Counted from the first letter of the stretch, positions 1 to 9,504 are shown. The stretch: 64,000 bases of DNA from Cognatundibacterium rugosum (GCF_014284365.1 NZ_JACOGG010000003.1:124001-188000); one strand, 5' to 3'. The notes: generated by a model from the sequence alone, not told the origin. Numbers and translations are program-made.

Positions 1-121
1 TCAATATGGCGCTGTTGGCGTAGGCTGGCATCAGGCCGCTGACTGCCTGCAAACTAAATGCGGCAAACAGCACCAGAGAGTGGCGGCGTGTTGAGGATGC
101 GGATCTTGCGGATGTCTTCAT
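1..121 (-). CDS. Secreted protein, N-terminal fragment (gene runs off the window)
   Basis: Read on the minus strand from the ATG at 121-119, an open frame begins with a basic N-region (Arg-rich), a hydrophobic core (LVLFAAFSL) and a likely signal peptidase site after an A-Y-A triplet near residue 35. A good Shine-Dalgarno, AGGAG, sits 5 bases upstream of the ATG. Only about 40 residues are inside the window, all of them signal peptide and its exit, so the mature protein and its function cannot be named. It is transcribed divergently from the thioredoxin-like gene at 385. The stop codon is not visible, so the call depends on the leader and ribosome binding site alone. Confidence 0.6.
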   Translation of the reverse strand, partial: MKTSARSASSTRRHSLVLFAAFSLQAVSGLMPAYANSAIL

Positions 122-384
122 GGAATCTCCTGATTGAAGCCGCCATCTTGCACAGTTTGTGCGTGCAAAGGAAATACAGACTTTTTCTATGCATAGATGA
201 TTTGGCTATGAAGCGCAGATTGCGCATAAACACATGCGAAAAAAGTCTGCTTCGTCTGCCTGCAATGTTTGTTAAACTGCAGTTTTTCTTTTATCCGGAT
301 GGCTCGGACTACAGGCCAGTGACTGACAATTTGTCCGGTCGCGCCTTGCCTGGTTTGCAGCTGTTCTTTTTTGATATGGCTGGT

Positions 385-1953
385 ATGAAAACACTCTCTG
401 CTTTTTCCCTGAAATGCCTGCTGGGTCTGATGGTGGCGGCTTCCGTGCCGCTTGTGCACGCGGCCAACCCAACTGCAAGTGCCTCTGCGCATGCGGCAAC
501 TGGTGGTATAGACTGGCGCAAAGACAATAATGTCGAAGCAGCTTTTGCGCAGGCTAAGGCCAGCAAAAAGCCTTTATTCCTGTATTGGGGCGCAGTCTGG
601 TGCCCGCCATGCAATCAGGTCAAGGCAACCATCTTTAATCGTCAGGAATTTATCGATAAGTCGCGCCATTTCATTCCTGTGTATCTGGATGGCGATAGTC
701 CTGGTGCGCAAAAATTTGCTGCCCAGTTCAAAGTTCGCGGCTACCCGACCATGATTTTGTTTAAGCCGGATGGTACGGAAATCACCCGCCTGCCGGGCGA
801 GGTTGATTCTGAACGCTATTTGCAAGTGCTGACACTGGCGCTGAACAGCTCAGCATCGGTGGCTGATACGCTCAAGCTGGCGCTGGCTGGTGGCAAAGGC
901 TTGAAAGAAGATGACTGGAGTTTGCTCGCTGATTATTCCTGGGACGATCCGGAGCAAAAACTGGTGGCACCTAAGGAGCTGGCGACGACTTTGGTCAGGC
1001 TCGCAGAAGTCGCCCCGGCCGGATTGGCGGCAACCCGGATTTATCTGAAGTCCTTGTTTGTGATTGCCACTAGTAAGCCTGGCAGCAGCGTGCCGACTCT
1101 GGATAAGGCGCAGGCGACTGAGCGTTTGATTAAGGCACTCAGTGACAGCAAGGTGGCACGCGATAACCTCGATCTGGTCGCCAGTTCTGCTGCATCCTTG
1201 ACCGAATATCTGACGGCAGCGAAATCAACTCAGCGTGCGACTTTGGTGCAGGCCTGGAATGGCGCCCTGGTCAAACTGGCGGATGATGCAAGTATTTCCA
1301 AAACTGATCGCCTGGGTGCGGTGATTGCACAGGTCGATCTGGCGAAGCTCGATGGTGGTAAACCATCGGCTTCATTCCAGAAAGACGTACAGAAACGTGT
1401 AGCTCAGATAGAGCAGGCTACTACAGACTCTTATGAGCGCCAGTCGGTAGTCAGCTCTGCTGCCTACGCCTTGGGTAATGCCGGCCTGCTGGATGATTCG
1501 GATACCTTGTTGAAAGCAGAGCTTAAACGTTCGCATTCCCCATATTATTTTATGTCGACACTGGGTTCTAACGCGAAGAAACGCGGTGATAATGCGGCTG
1601 CCATTAATTGGTATGAGCAAGCCTATAATGCCTCGAAAGGACCGGCTACCCGTTTGCAATGGGGCTCCAACTATGTGGCGAGTCTGGTCGACCTGGCACC
1701 TGCTGATGAAGCAAGAATACAAAAAGCGGTAAGTGGTGTGTTTGACGAAGTCGCGAAAACGGAAAATGCGTTTTATGAACGTAATCGCGCCTATTTGGAA
1801 AAACTGGGTAAGAAACTGCAGGATTGGAATAAAGATGGTAAGCATGCGCAAACCTTTCAAAAGGTGCAGGCTCAACTCGGCGGCATCTGCGCTAAGTTGC
1901 CAGCCAATGACCCTCAGAAAGCCAGCTGCCAGAATTTGCTGAATAAATCCTGA
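385..1953 (+). CDS. Periplasmic thioredoxin-fold protein with long helical C-terminal region
   Basis: A 522-residue protein with a signal peptide (Met-Lys start, hydrophobic core, V-H-A cleavage site near residue 26) followed by a thioredoxin-like domain with active site W-C-P-P-C at about residues 72-76 and the cis-proline-type motif G-Y-P-T about 50 residues later. The remaining 350 or so residues look alpha-helical and TPR-like. The family is known for thiol-disulfide exchange in the periplasm; the substrate here is unknown. The open frame extends 5' to 58, but the first 100 residues there look non-coding. I chose ATG 385 because it begins a normal signal peptide; ATG 376 is equally in frame. 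It is followed by a strong terminator and looks monocistronic. Confidence 0.8.
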   Translation: MKTLSAFSLKCLLGLMVAASVPLVHAANPTASASAHAATGGIDWRKDNNVEAAFAQAKASKKPLFLYWGAVWCPPCNQVKATIFNRQEFIDKSRHFIPVYLDGDSPGAQKFAAQFKVRGYPTMILFKPDGTEITRLPGEVDSERYLQVLTLALNSSASVADTLKLALAGGKGLKEDDWSLLADYSWDDPEQKLVAPKELATTLVRLAEVAPAGLAATRIYLKSLFVIATSKPGSSVPTLDKAQATERLIKALSDSKVARDNLDLVASSAASLTEYLTAAKSTQRATLVQAWNGALVKLADDASISKTDRLGAVIAQVDLAKLDGGKPSASFQKDVQKRVAQIEQATTDSYERQSVVSSAAYALGNAGLLDDSDTLLKAELKRSHSPYYFMSTLGSNAKKRGDNAAAINWYEQAYNASKGPATRLQWGSNYVASLVDLAPADEARIQKAVSGVFDEVAKTENAFYERNRAYLEKLGKKLQDWNKDGKHAQTFQKVQAQLGGICAKLPANDPQKASCQNLLNKS

Positions 1954-1971
1954 TCCAATTCTGATTATTTT

Positions 1972-2001
1972 AAAAAGCGACTCCGTGAGTCGCTTTTTTT
2001 T
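1972..2001 (+). terminator. Rho-independent terminator after the thioredoxin-like gene
   Basis: An A-rich flank, the stem GCGACTC / GAGTCGC with a 3-base CGT loop, and an 8-base T run directly after it. It lies about 20 bases past the stop at 1953. The symmetrical A and T flanks could also work in the reverse direction, but no minus-strand gene ends here. Confidence 0.9.
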
Positions 2002-2137
2002 CATCGCTGTTCCAGCTGGAGTTGCGGCTTCGAAAGTCTTTATATTTTATTGAGTATAAGCAAGTGAATTTATATGATTGGAAGTGATGATGCGAGCCCT
2101 TTAAAATACCAGTTCGATAGCAAGATGGGCAGTAAGT

Positions 2138-3178
2138 GTGATACAGATTTCTCAGTTAGAAAAAAAATACATCGTTAAAGGTCAGGCCGTGCAGGCACTG
2201 CGCAATGTCAGCCTGACGATAGAACAAGCCAGTATCTTTGGCATAATTGGTCGCTCCGGTGCGGGGAAAAGCACCTTGCTGCGCACCCTGAATTTACTCG
2301 AACGTCCGAGTGCAGGTCAGATCCTGTTTGAAGGTGAAGACATCACAGCGTATGACCAGGCGCAGTTGCTCAAATTGCGGCAACGGGTGGGTATGGTGTT
2401 TCAGCACTTTAATTTGCTGAATGCAAAAACCATCGCGGAGAATATTGCTTTTCCGCTGATCCTGAGTGGCAATACCAACGCGCAGCAACGCCGCGACCGT
2501 GTCAACGAATTGCTGGAGCTGGTTGGCTTGCAAGAGCATGGGCACAAGTATCCATCGCAGTTGTCAGGCGGGCAGAAGCAGCGCGTCGGCATCGCGCGTG
2601 CCTTAGCCAATTATCCGCATCTGCTGTTATGTGATGAGGCGACCTCAGCGCTCGATCCGGAAACGACGCAATCCATATTGCGCTTACTGTCTGACATCAA
2701 TCAAAAGCTGGGCCTGACCATCGTCCTGATTACCCACGAAATGCAGGTAATACGCTCTATCTGCGACCAGGTCGCCGTCATCGAGGGTGGCGAGATCGTT
2801 GAGCAGGGCGCCGTGGCCGATGTGTTCCTGCATCCCAAACACAACGTGACGCAAAAACTGGTAGCAGAGCATCAGGCTTTCGATCTGGAGCAGCTGCCGC
2901 AATGGAATACCGCTACCGGCAGCCAGTTATTACGCCTGACTTATGTTGGTAATGCCGCGCATGAACCGATACTGAGCCGTATCGCGGCGCAGACACAGGC
3001 GGAGATCACGATTTTGCAAGGCACGATCTCGCGCGTGAAGCAGACACCGTATGGTCAGCTGATCGTTGCACTCAATGCGAGTGCGGCTGAGAGCGCGAAA
3101 GTGCTGCAATTATTACGTGAGATGGATGTCACGGTGGATGTGTTGCCTGCTGATCCGGCACCTGCACAGGGAGAATAA
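2138..3178 (+). CDS. metN: Methionine ABC transporter ATP-binding protein MetN
   Basis: ATPase of the MetNIQ methionine importer at the cytoplasmic face of the inner membrane; 346 residues, the usual family length. Walker A (GRSGAGKST) lies near residue 38, the signature LSGGQKQR near residue 142 and Walker B (LLLCDEATSALD) near residue 165. The last 80 or so residues match the NIL domain, which in E. coli MetN binds methionine and inhibits transport when the cell is replete. Translation starts at GTG, since the first residues (MIQISQLEKKY) align with the family start. It is the first gene of metN-metI-metQ, with only 2 bases before metI. Confidence 0.95.
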   Translation: MIQISQLEKKYIVKGQAVQALRNVSLTIEQASIFGIIGRSGAGKSTLLRTLNLLERPSAGQILFEGEDITAYDQAQLLKLRQRVGMVFQHFNLLNAKTIAENIAFPLILSGNTNAQQRRDRVNELLELVGLQEHGHKYPSQLSGGQKQRVGIARALANYPHLLLCDEATSALDPETTQSILRLLSDINQKLGLTIVLITHEMQVIRSICDQVAVIEGGEIVEQGAVADVFLHPKHNVTQKLVAEHQAFDLEQLPQWNTATGSQLLRLTYVGNAAHEPILSRIAAQTQAEITILQGTISRVKQTPYGQLIVALNASAAESAKVLQLLREMDVTVDVLPADPAPAQGE

Positions 3179-3180
3179 GT

Positions 3181-3840
3181 ATGGATTTTTCGAATATTGA
3201 TTGGGCCGATATTGCTCAGGCTACGCTGGATACACTGACCATGACCGGCTTCTCGCTGTTCTTCACGGTCTTGCTCGGTTTGCCGCTCGGTATTTTGTTA
3301 TTTGTGACGGGGAAGAATCAATTGCTGGAGCAGCGCGGTATTTATGCCTTGCTATCGGTAGTTGTGAATATCCTCCGCTCCGTGCCTTTCATCATTTTGC
3401 TGATTGTACTGATCCCTTTTACCTTGTTGCTGGTCGGAACTTCATTGGGCGTAGCGGGTACCATCCCGCCGCTGGTGATCGGTACCACACCGTTTTTTGC
3501 GCGTCTGGTCGAGAACGTGTTGCGCGAAGTGGATCGCGGCATTATCGAAGCCTGTCAGGCCATGGGTGCGCGCAACTGGCAAATCATCTGGCATGCCTTA
3601 TTGCCGGAAGCCTTGCCGGGTCTGATCGCAGCCGGCACCGTTACTACCATCGCGCTGGTGTCATATGCCGCGATGTCGGGTGTGATCGGCGGCGGCGGTC
3701 TTGGTGATCTGGCGCTACGTTACGGATATCAACGGTTTCAGACGGATGTGATGGTAGTCACCGTACTGATACTGATTTTGCTGGTTCAGGTGTTGCAATG
3801 GGCAGGAGACAAACTGGTATTGCGTTTTACACGTCATTAA
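3181..3840 (+). CDS. metI: Methionine ABC transporter permease MetI
   Basis: Integral membrane permease of 219 residues with about five transmembrane helices. The EAA loop that docks on the ATPase is visible as E-A-C-Q-A-M-G-A near residue 123. It starts 2 bases after the metN stop, so the two are translationally close and would assemble as a MetN2-MetI2 complex. Length and order are typical of the family. Confidence 0.95.
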   Translation: MDFSNIDWADIAQATLDTLTMTGFSLFFTVLLGLPLGILLFVTGKNQLLEQRGIYALLSVVVNILRSVPFIILLIVLIPFTLLLVGTSLGVAGTIPPLVIGTTPFFARLVENVLREVDRGIIEACQAMGARNWQIIWHALLPEALPGLIAAGTVTTIALVSYAAMSGVIGGGGLGDLALRYGYQRFQTDVMVVTVLILILLVQVLQWAGDKLVLRFTRH

Positions 3841-3865
3841 TGTTGTTTAACTTATTGGAGTATTT

Positions 3866-4672
3866 ATGATTTCACGTATTTCCCATCAATTACGTCGCGT
3901 TGCCGCTGCCAGCGCTTATGCCGTGTTGTTTGCTGGTTCCGCTATGGCAGCTGACACCCTGAGCATTGCTGCGACACCTGTGCCGCATGCAGAGATTCTC
4001 GAATTCATTAAGCCACAGCTGGCCAAAGAAGGCGTGGACCTGAAGATTAAAGTGTTCACAGACTATGTGCAGCCAGCGGTACAAGTCAATGAAAAACACC
4101 TTGACGGTAATTTCTTCCTGCATCAGCCTTACTTAAACGAGTTTAAAAAGAGCCATCAAAACGATCTGGAAGTGCCGGTTGCTAAAGTGCACGTAGAGCC
4201 GTTTGCAGCATACTCCAGCAAGTATAAGAAAATCGCCGATATCCCTGCCGGTGCAACGGTCGCTATTCCAAACGATCCATCTAACTCTGGTCGTGCTTTG
4301 CTGCTGCTGGCAAAACAAGGTCTGTTGAAACTGAAAGACCCAAGCAATATTTCGGCAACTAAAAAAGACATCATCGACAATCCTAAGAATCTGAAATTCA
4401 AGGAATTAGAAGCCGCTACATTGCCACGCGTGTTGAACCAGGTTGACCTGGCGCTGATCAACACGAATTATGCGATCGAAGCAAAACTCAATCCTGTCAA
4501 AGATTCCCTGTTCATCGAAGATGCAAATTCTCCGTATGCGAATTTGCTGGTGGCACGTGAAGATAATAAAAACAGCCCGGCATTTAAAAAACTGATCGCT
4601 GCGCTGAATTCGCCGGAAGTGAAGAAGTTCATTGAGGAGAAATACAAAGGTGCAGTCGTTCCTGCATTCTGA
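3866..4672 (+). CDS. metQ: Methionine-binding periplasmic protein MetQ
   Basis: Substrate-binding protein of the methionine importer (NlpA/MetQ family), 268 residues. A signal peptide of about 28 residues ends in A-M-A before Ala-Asp. MetQ proteins are often lipoproteins, but there is no Cys at or near this cleavage site, so this copy is predicted to be a free periplasmic protein. The body carries family motifs such as F-F-L-H-Q-P-Y near residue 85 and N-D-P-S-N-S-G-R-A-L near 135. It lies 25 bases after metI and is followed by a strong terminator, which closes the operon. Confidence 0.92.
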   Translation: MISRISHQLRRVAAASAYAVLFAGSAMAADTLSIAATPVPHAEILEFIKPQLAKEGVDLKIKVFTDYVQPAVQVNEKHLDGNFFLHQPYLNEFKKSHQNDLEVPVAKVHVEPFAAYSSKYKKIADIPAGATVAIPNDPSNSGRALLLLAKQGLLKLKDPSNISATKKDIIDNPKNLKFKELEAATLPRVLNQVDLALINTNYAIEAKLNPVKDSLFIEDANSPYANLLVAREDNKNSPAFKKLIAALNSPEVKKFIEEKYKGAVVPAF

Positions 4673-4757
4673 TTATTCAGTTCGGTTCAGTTCAGTTAAG
4701 CTGAAGTAGTGCATGTCGCTTTGCACTATTGAGCGTGGCAGATTGAAGTGCAAAATT

Positions 4758-4795
4758 AAAACGCAGCATGCCGGCCGGCATGCTGCGTTTTTTTT
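4758..4795 (+). terminator. Terminator of the metNIQ operon
   Basis: A perfect 17-base inverted repeat (CGCAGCATGCCGG against its complement, flanked by A and T runs) with essentially no loop, ending in eight or more T. It lies 85 bases after the metQ stop. Confidence 0.9.
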
Positions 4796-4835
4796 ATCTG
4801 CTCTGTGCTGTTCGATATGGTTTAGAACGCGCAAT

Positions 4836-4864
4836 AAAAAACGCTGCCGGTAAGGGCAGCGCTT
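4836..4864 (-). terminator. Terminator of earP-efp
   Basis: On the minus strand, stem CGCTGCC / GGCAGCG with a 6-base loop, followed by six T. It lies about 50 bases past the efp stop and converges with the metNIQ terminator. Confidence 0.85.
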
Positions 4865-4912
4865 TCGGGTACTTCAGATACAAATTCGCTGAAATCAGCG
4901 TCGCAGGCAAGA

Positions 4913-5488
4913 TTAGTTGCGTACTGTTTTTTTGTATTCGTTAGTACGTGTATCGATTTCGATCATGTCGTCCTGGCTCACGAACAGTGGAACCTGGATA
5001 GTGAAGGTGTAAGCTTCGATCGCGTTTTCGATTTTCGCTTCTTTCAGAACGTTACCGGAAGTATTGCCCTTCACAGCTGGCTCAGAATAGATCACCTGAC
5101 GAACGATAGTAGTTGGCAATTCAACAGAGATTGCTTTGCCGTCGTAGAAAACGGCTTCGCATTCCATACCGTCTTTCAGGTAGTTAACTGCTTCACCCAG
5201 GTTTTCTGCTTCGATTTCGTACTGGTTGTATTCTTCATCCATGAATACGAACAGTGGATCAGCGAAGTAAGAGTAAGTCACTGGTTTTTTGTCCAGAACA
5301 ACAACGTCAAACTTGTCGTCGCCGCGGAAAACGTTTTCCTGTGGGCTGTTAGTCAACAGGTTTTTCATTTTCCACTTGTAAGTGAAACCTGTGCGGCTGG
5401 AACCGTTCACGTCGGAACGCAATACGATCATCGGCTTGCCATCAACCATAATAATGTTGCCAACGCGAATTTCTTTTGCAAATTTCAT
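4913..5488 (-). CDS. efp: Translation elongation factor P, Arg32 type
   Basis: EF-P relieves ribosomes stalled at polyproline stretches. The 191-residue protein has the three-domain EF-P layout; the modified loop reads S-S-R-T with the Arg at position 32, and the C-terminal signature includes [10 protein letters not shown]. Arg32 is the form that EarP activates by rhamnosylation, unlike the Lys34 beta-lysylated form of E. coli. It sits directly downstream of earP, with 120 bases between them, on the same strand. No YjeA/EpmA-type gene is visible nearby, as expected for this type. Confidence 0.97.
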   Translation of the reverse strand: MKFAKEIRVGNIIMVDGKPMIVLRSDVNGSSRTGFTYKWKMKNLLTNSPQENVFRGDDKFDVVVLDKKPVTYSYFADPLFVFMDEEYNQYEIEAENLGEAVNYLKDGMECEAVFYDGKAISVELPTTIVRQVIYSEPAVKGNTSGNVLKEAKIENAIEAYTFTIQVPLFVSQDDMIEIDTRTNEYKKTVRN

Positions 5489-5608
5489 AGCGAATATACG
5501 TAAAAAGTAGGTTGCGTAAAAATCATCAGTTGCCTACAGGTTGAAGCCCGGCAAGCCCACGTTTGATTCAATTTGGTGATACCTGAAAATTTAACCGCAC
5601 ATTTTACC

Positions 5609-6787
5609 TCATTTTTGCCTTCTGTCTTGCGCTTGTGCATGCGCAAATTGCAGTAAATTCGTCGCCAGATCACCAATTTCGGCCATTTTTCTTTGCCAGT
5701 CGGGTGAAAGCTTGCTGATATCTGACAGGCTGGCGCTGAAATCCCGCCATAAATCCTGCCATTGCATATCGCCTTGCGTAACGCCGTTCCAGGCCAATGT
5801 CAGTGCTTGAGCTGCTGGCAGACTGGGCTGATGCGTGCTCAGAAAGGCGCGCAGTTTTTTATGATGCAGGTTCTCATCTTGCGGATAAATATGCCAGATA
5901 AACGGCCGGCAAGCCCATTGTGCGCGCACGAAGGAGTCTTCACCACGTACGAAATTGATATCGCAAGCCCATAACAGACGGTCATAATCAGGTTGAGGAA
6001 TGAAGGGTAAGACCCTTACTGATAAAGCGCCGCGGCGCAGTTGTATACCAGCGCGTGCCGGTTGTCCCAGAAAAGCGCTGATCTCAGTTTGTGCCACGCC
6101 TTCAGGAACCAGCAGTGCAATCGCCTGTTCTTGCTGTTGCCAGGCTTCCAATAAGGCGGCTACCGGTGCATGCGGGTAGCAAAACAGAGAAATTTTTTGT
6201 GCAGCGATCTCTTCTGCTGTGAGACCCAGTTCGCGCAAAAACAGCGTGCTGTGTGCTGTGTCAGACTGGAAGTGGCTGCGTTGCGGCGCAATCTCTGCCT
6301 CGCATAGCAAACCGCCGGTTTTGATGTTAAATCCGGGGAAAAAGAAATGCTTGGTAATCGGCAGCGAGGGATGTGGGGAGGGCAAGGTGTGGCAACCTTC
6401 CACCCATTCTTCCGCCGTTAAGCCTTCCAGGTTCAGCCACACCGGGCGTGGCTCACATTGCGCCATGGCCTGTATATAGCCTGGTGGTATATCACAGGCA
6501 AAAAATTCAATCACGATATCGGCGATCTGTTCAGTGGAAAATTGCCCCTCCTGGCTTTGCCAGTGCCGTATCTGTATGCCTTGTACCATCTGGTGTGCTG
6601 CATGCATATCCACTTCGGGGCAAATGCGGCGGAAGCTTTGCAGATCATCGACCCATAATTCAACTTGCAATATATGCTCGTGTGCCAGCTGGCGTGCCAG
6701 GCGCCAGCAAATACCGATGTCGCCATAGTTGTCGACGACTTTGCAAAAAATACTCAGACGGGTAACAGGGGAGTTTGCCAGATGCAT
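5609..6787 (-). CDS. earP: EF-P arginine rhamnosyltransferase EarP
   Basis: A GT-B-like glycosyltransferase (formerly DUF2331) of 392 residues that transfers rhamnose from dTDP-rhamnose to Arg32 of EF-P. The N-terminal motif D-N-Y-G-D-I-G-I-C-W-R carries two Asp (19 and 23) equivalent to the essential pair known in Pseudomonas EarP, and the motif R-G-E-D-S-F-V-R-A-Q-W-A near residue 280 carries the conserved Glu. Its immediate downstream neighbour is efp with Arg at position 32, so enzyme and substrate match. There is no obvious Shine-Dalgarno before the ATG at 6787. Confidence 0.95.
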   Translation of the reverse strand: MHLANSPVTRLSIFCKVVDNYGDIGICWRLARQLAHEHILQVELWVDDLQSFRRICPEVDMHAAHQMVQGIQIRHWQSQEGQFSTEQIADIVIEFFACDIPPGYIQAMAQCEPRPVWLNLEGLTAEEWVEGCHTLPSPHPSLPITKHFFFPGFNIKTGGLLCEAEIAPQRSHFQSDTAHSTLFLRELGLTAEEIAAQKISLFCYPHAPVAALLEAWQQQEQAIALLVPEGVAQTEISAFLGQPARAGIQLRRGALSVRVLPFIPQPDYDRLLWACDINFVRGEDSFVRAQWACRPFIWHIYPQDENLHHKKLRAFLSTHQPSLPAAQALTLAWNGVTQGDMQWQDLWRDFSASLSDISKLSPDWQRKMAEIGDLATNLLQFAHAQAQDRRQK

Positions 6788-6881
6788 ACGTGGTGTTTTT
6801 AGCTATAGTTGGTGTGGTATTGCGATGTTATTTTGCATTTGACCTGGTTTGAAAATCAGATTCGGTTCTTATACTTCATCC

Positions 6882-7667
6882 TCAGGCAAAATGATTTTTC
6901 CAGTTGCGCAGCGCGGCAAAACTGGCGACCGGATCCTCACTGTTTTCCAGTTTTCCAGTCGCAATCAAAGTCGAGATCACGGAGGGTACCCGACTGCGTA
7001 AGAAAGGATTGGTGCGTTTTTCCAGACCAATCTGGCTTGGAACCGTTGGCTGGCGCAGTGCTCGCTTTTCAGTTTCTGATTTCATGCGGTCTTGCAGTGC
7101 GACGTTGTCTGGTTCTACAGCCAGTGCAAAGCGCAAATTGGACAAGGTATATTCATGCGCGCAGTAGACCTCGGTGTGATCCGGTAAGGCCGCTAAAAGT
7201 TCCAGCGAAGCCAGCATTTGTGCTGCCGTGCCTTCAAACAGCCGACCGCAGCCACCGGCAAACAAGGTATCGCCGCTGAACAGCCAATGTTGTGCCTCAG
7301 CATAATAGGCGATATGGCCGGCGGTATGTCCTGGCACATCAATCACTTGCAATTGCAATCGTGGCGTATCTATGCGCACCACGTCGCCCCCAAACAATGC
7401 ATGGTCTACCTGCCGTATGCCATCACGTGCCGGGCCGTAGACCGGCACAGGCTGGTGGGCTAGCAGTGCGTCGACACCACCGGTATGATCAGCATGATGA
7501 TGCGTTAGTAAAATCGCAGTCAGCCTCAGTTGGCGGGCTTCCAGCACATGTAAGATAGCGTTTGCATCACCCGGATCGATGACGAGGGCTGAGTCGCCAT
7601 CATGAATGATCCACAGATAATTGTCGTCAAACGCAGGGACAGTCAATATACTCAGGGAATTCTTCAT
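6882..7667 (-). CDS. gloB: Hydroxyacylglutathione hydrolase (glyoxalase II)
   Basis: A metallo-beta-lactamase-fold hydrolase that converts S-lactoylglutathione to lactate and glutathione in methylglyoxal detoxification. The metal-binding motif [10 protein letters not shown] is visible about 55 residues in, with further ligands in V-P-G-H-T-A-G-H and C-A-H-E-Y-T. The C-terminal region contains N-P-F-L-R, typical of glyoxalase II. The open frame reaches 7685, but that start would overlap the divergent methyltransferase gene; the ATG at 7667 begins [13 protein letters not shown], which fits the family, and gives 261 residues. Confidence 0.95.
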   Translation of the reverse strand: MKNSLSILTVPAFDDNYLWIIHDGDSALVIDPGDANAILHVLEARQLRLTAILLTHHHADHTGGVDALLAHQPVPVYGPARDGIRQVDHALFGGDVVRIDTPRLQLQVIDVPGHTAGHIAYYAEAQHWLFSGDTLFAGGCGRLFEGTAAQMLASLELLAALPDHTEVYCAHEYTLSNLRFALAVEPDNVALQDRMKSETEKRALRQPTVPSQIGLEKRTNPFLRSRVPSVISTLIATGKLENSEDPVASFAALRNWKNHFA

Positions 7668-7675
7668 AAACGCGC

Positions 7676-8437
7676 ATGGATGCATTGGAAAAGCACATTA
7701 TAGACCTCGATGCCTGGTTATCGTTGCCAGCAGGTAAATACATCAAGGATTGGGAGCAGGCTGCGTTGTCACGTCTGGTCGTTGATATCTTTGGTTTCCA
7801 TGCTTTGCAGATTGGCATGCCGCAAATCGATGCTTTATCCGCCAGCCGTATGCCGCATCGCTGGCAAAGCGTGGGGCCGCATACACCGCGTGCTTCCAGA
7901 CCGGCCACCCGTGCGATTGCGGTGGTGCATGAATTCACTGAATTACCATTTGATTCGCAATGTATGGACTTGGTGATTCTGCCGCACGTGCTGGAGTTCG
8001 CTGACGAGCCGCATCAAATTCTGCGCGAAGTCGAACGCGTTCTGATTCCGGAGGGCAGGTTATTGATCACCGGTTTCAATCGTGCCAGCAGCTGGGGGGC
8101 GCGGCAGGCGTTGGGGCGTTTGCGCGACAGTTATTTCCTGCCAAAAGAAGGCGAATTCATCAGCCCCGCGCGTTTGAAAGACTGGTTGAAATTACTCAGC
8201 ATGGAAGTTGGCAGTCTGGAATATGGCTGTTATGCGCTGCCGCTACGCTCAGAGAGATGGCTACAAAGGAATGCCATGCTGGAGAAAATCGGCAAACGCT
8301 GGTGCCCTTTTATCGGTGCCGTGTATATGATGCAGGCTGTCAAGCGGGTGCGAGGCATGCATTTGATTGGCCCGGCCTGGAAAAACAAAAAACGGGCAAG
8401 GGTACAGGCGGTACCGGTTGCCAATAGCAAAAAATGA
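7676..8437 (+). CDS. SAM-dependent methyltransferase-like protein (YafS type)
   Basis: A 253-residue class I methyltransferase-like protein. Visible features are a post-motif region [12 protein letters not shown] near residue 100 and [12 protein letters not shown] near 125, as in methyltransferase_11 proteins. The glycine-rich SAM motif I is degenerate, with L-Q-I-G-M-P-Q in the expected place, so catalytic activity is uncertain. The position between divergent gloB and rnhA matches yafS in E. coli, and the function is unknown there too. The gene begins 8 bases from the gloB start and ends 3 bases before rnhA. Confidence 0.8.
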   Translation: MDALEKHIIDLDAWLSLPAGKYIKDWEQAALSRLVVDIFGFHALQIGMPQIDALSASRMPHRWQSVGPHTPRASRPATRAIAVVHEFTELPFDSQCMDLVILPHVLEFADEPHQILREVERVLIPEGRLLITGFNRASSWGARQALGRLRDSYFLPKEGEFISPARLKDWLKLLSMEVGSLEYGCYALPLRSERWLQRNAMLEKIGKRWCPFIGAVYMMQAVKRVRGMHLIGPAWKNKKRARVQAVPVANSKK

Positions 8438-8440
8438 ATT

Positions 8441-8884
8441 ATGGACACAATTGACATTTATACAGATGGCGCATGCAAGGGAAACCCCGGTGTCGGCGGT
8501 TGGGGTGCCTTACTGGTTGCGGGCAAGCACGAGAAAGAATTGTTTGGCGGCGAGCGGGAAACAACCAATAACCGCATGGAGCTGATGGCGGTGATACAGG
8601 CGCTGGGCGCCTTAAAACGCCCTTGTCATATTCGTCTGCATACCGATAGCCAGTATGTATTAAAAGGGATTACGGAATGGATCTCAGGCTGGAAGGCCAA
8701 GGGCTGGCGTACTGCCTCTAAAGCACCGGTCAAAAATGTCGACCTGTGGCAGAGTCTGGATGCCGCCCAGGGAACGCATCAGATCGAATGGATCTGGGTT
8801 AAGGGGCATGCTGGGCATGCCGGTAACGAGCGGGCTGATGCGCTGGCTAATCGTGGTGTGGAAAGCGTGCTGAGTCCCAATTAG
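8441..8884 (+). CDS. rnhA: Ribonuclease HI
   Basis: Degrades the RNA strand of RNA-DNA hybrids such as R-loops and primers. At 147 residues it has the standard length, with catalytic acidic residues Asp9 (Y-T-D-G), Glu47 (N-R-M-E-L), Asp69 (H-T-D-S-Q) and Asp133 (E-R-A-D-A), and the His of V-K-G-H-A-G-H near 123. It starts 3 bases after the YafS-like gene and is probably cotranscribed with it. Confidence 0.97.
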   Translation: MDTIDIYTDGACKGNPGVGGWGALLVAGKHEKELFGGERETTNNRMELMAVIQALGALKRPCHIRLHTDSQYVLKGITEWISGWKAKGWRTASKAPVKNVDLWQSLDAAQGTHQIEWIWVKGHAGHAGNERADALANRGVESVLSPN

Positions 8885-8946
8885 ATGGGCGCCGGGCTTG
8901 TGTTAATATTGTGTTTATTAATTTGCATGTTTGATATGCACGTACA

Positions 8947-9366
8947 ATGAGCCAAATCATGAATCTTAAATGCGTCCTGCTGCTGGCTGTAATCGCGGTG
9001 CTGACTGCCTGCGGAAAGTCTGAAACGAAGCGACACCTCGGCGATGGAGTCATTTATCCTCCGGTGCCGGGTAGCCTGACGTTTAGTCTGGAGAGCACAG
9101 ATATGGGTAAAATTGATTGTGTGATCCAGCAGGCAGGTAGTCACAAGATATTGGTAACACTCAAAAAGACTGAAACGGAGGTGATGCAGACAGCGCCGGG
9201 CGCACCTGCACCGCGGATACCGACGCAATATGTGGTGAGCGGTATGTGGGAGGTCAGGGGGGATAGTGCGGAGTTGAGCCAGTTTAGTAAGGCGCTGACT
9301 ACCTGTCAAAGTAGTCCGGGTGACGATGGTGCTAATCTGACGACCACATTTACGACCAAATCCTAA
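8947..9366 (+). CDS. Small hypothetical lipoprotein
   Basis: A 139-residue protein with a type II signal peptide: hydrophobic core LLLAVIAVL and lipobox L-T-A-C with Cys at residue 22. The residue after Cys is Gly, which normally allows sorting to the outer membrane. The mature part has two further Cys and no domain I recognise. ATG 8959 (Met-Asn-Leu-Lys) is an equally good start. It lies 62 bases after rnhA on the same strand and ends before a shared terminator. Confidence 0.7.
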   Translation: MSQIMNLKCVLLLAVIAVLTACGKSETKRHLGDGVIYPPVPGSLTFSLESTDMGKIDCVIQQAGSHKILVTLKKTETEVMQTAPGAPAPRIPTQYVVSGMWEVRGDSAELSQFSKALTTCQSSPGDDGANLTTTFTTKS

Positions 9367-9451
9367 GGGCTTATGTTTCACTGCGCGCCGTAAGCAAAGA
9401 TGTTTACTGAGCACAGCGTTATCGGGAAGCAACACCAGAAAATACGCAGAT

Positions 9452-9483
9452 AAAAAATGCCGGACTTAACCGGCATTTTTATT
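9452..9483 (-). terminator. Bidirectional terminator between the lipoprotein gene and cphA1
   Basis: Stem ATGCCGG / CCGGCAT with a 6-base loop, six A on one side and five T on the other. It can terminate both the plus-strand lipoprotein gene and the minus-strand cphA1, whose stop is at 9505. Confidence 0.85.
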
Positions 9484-9504
9484 CACCGCTAACGTAGCGC
9501 TACG

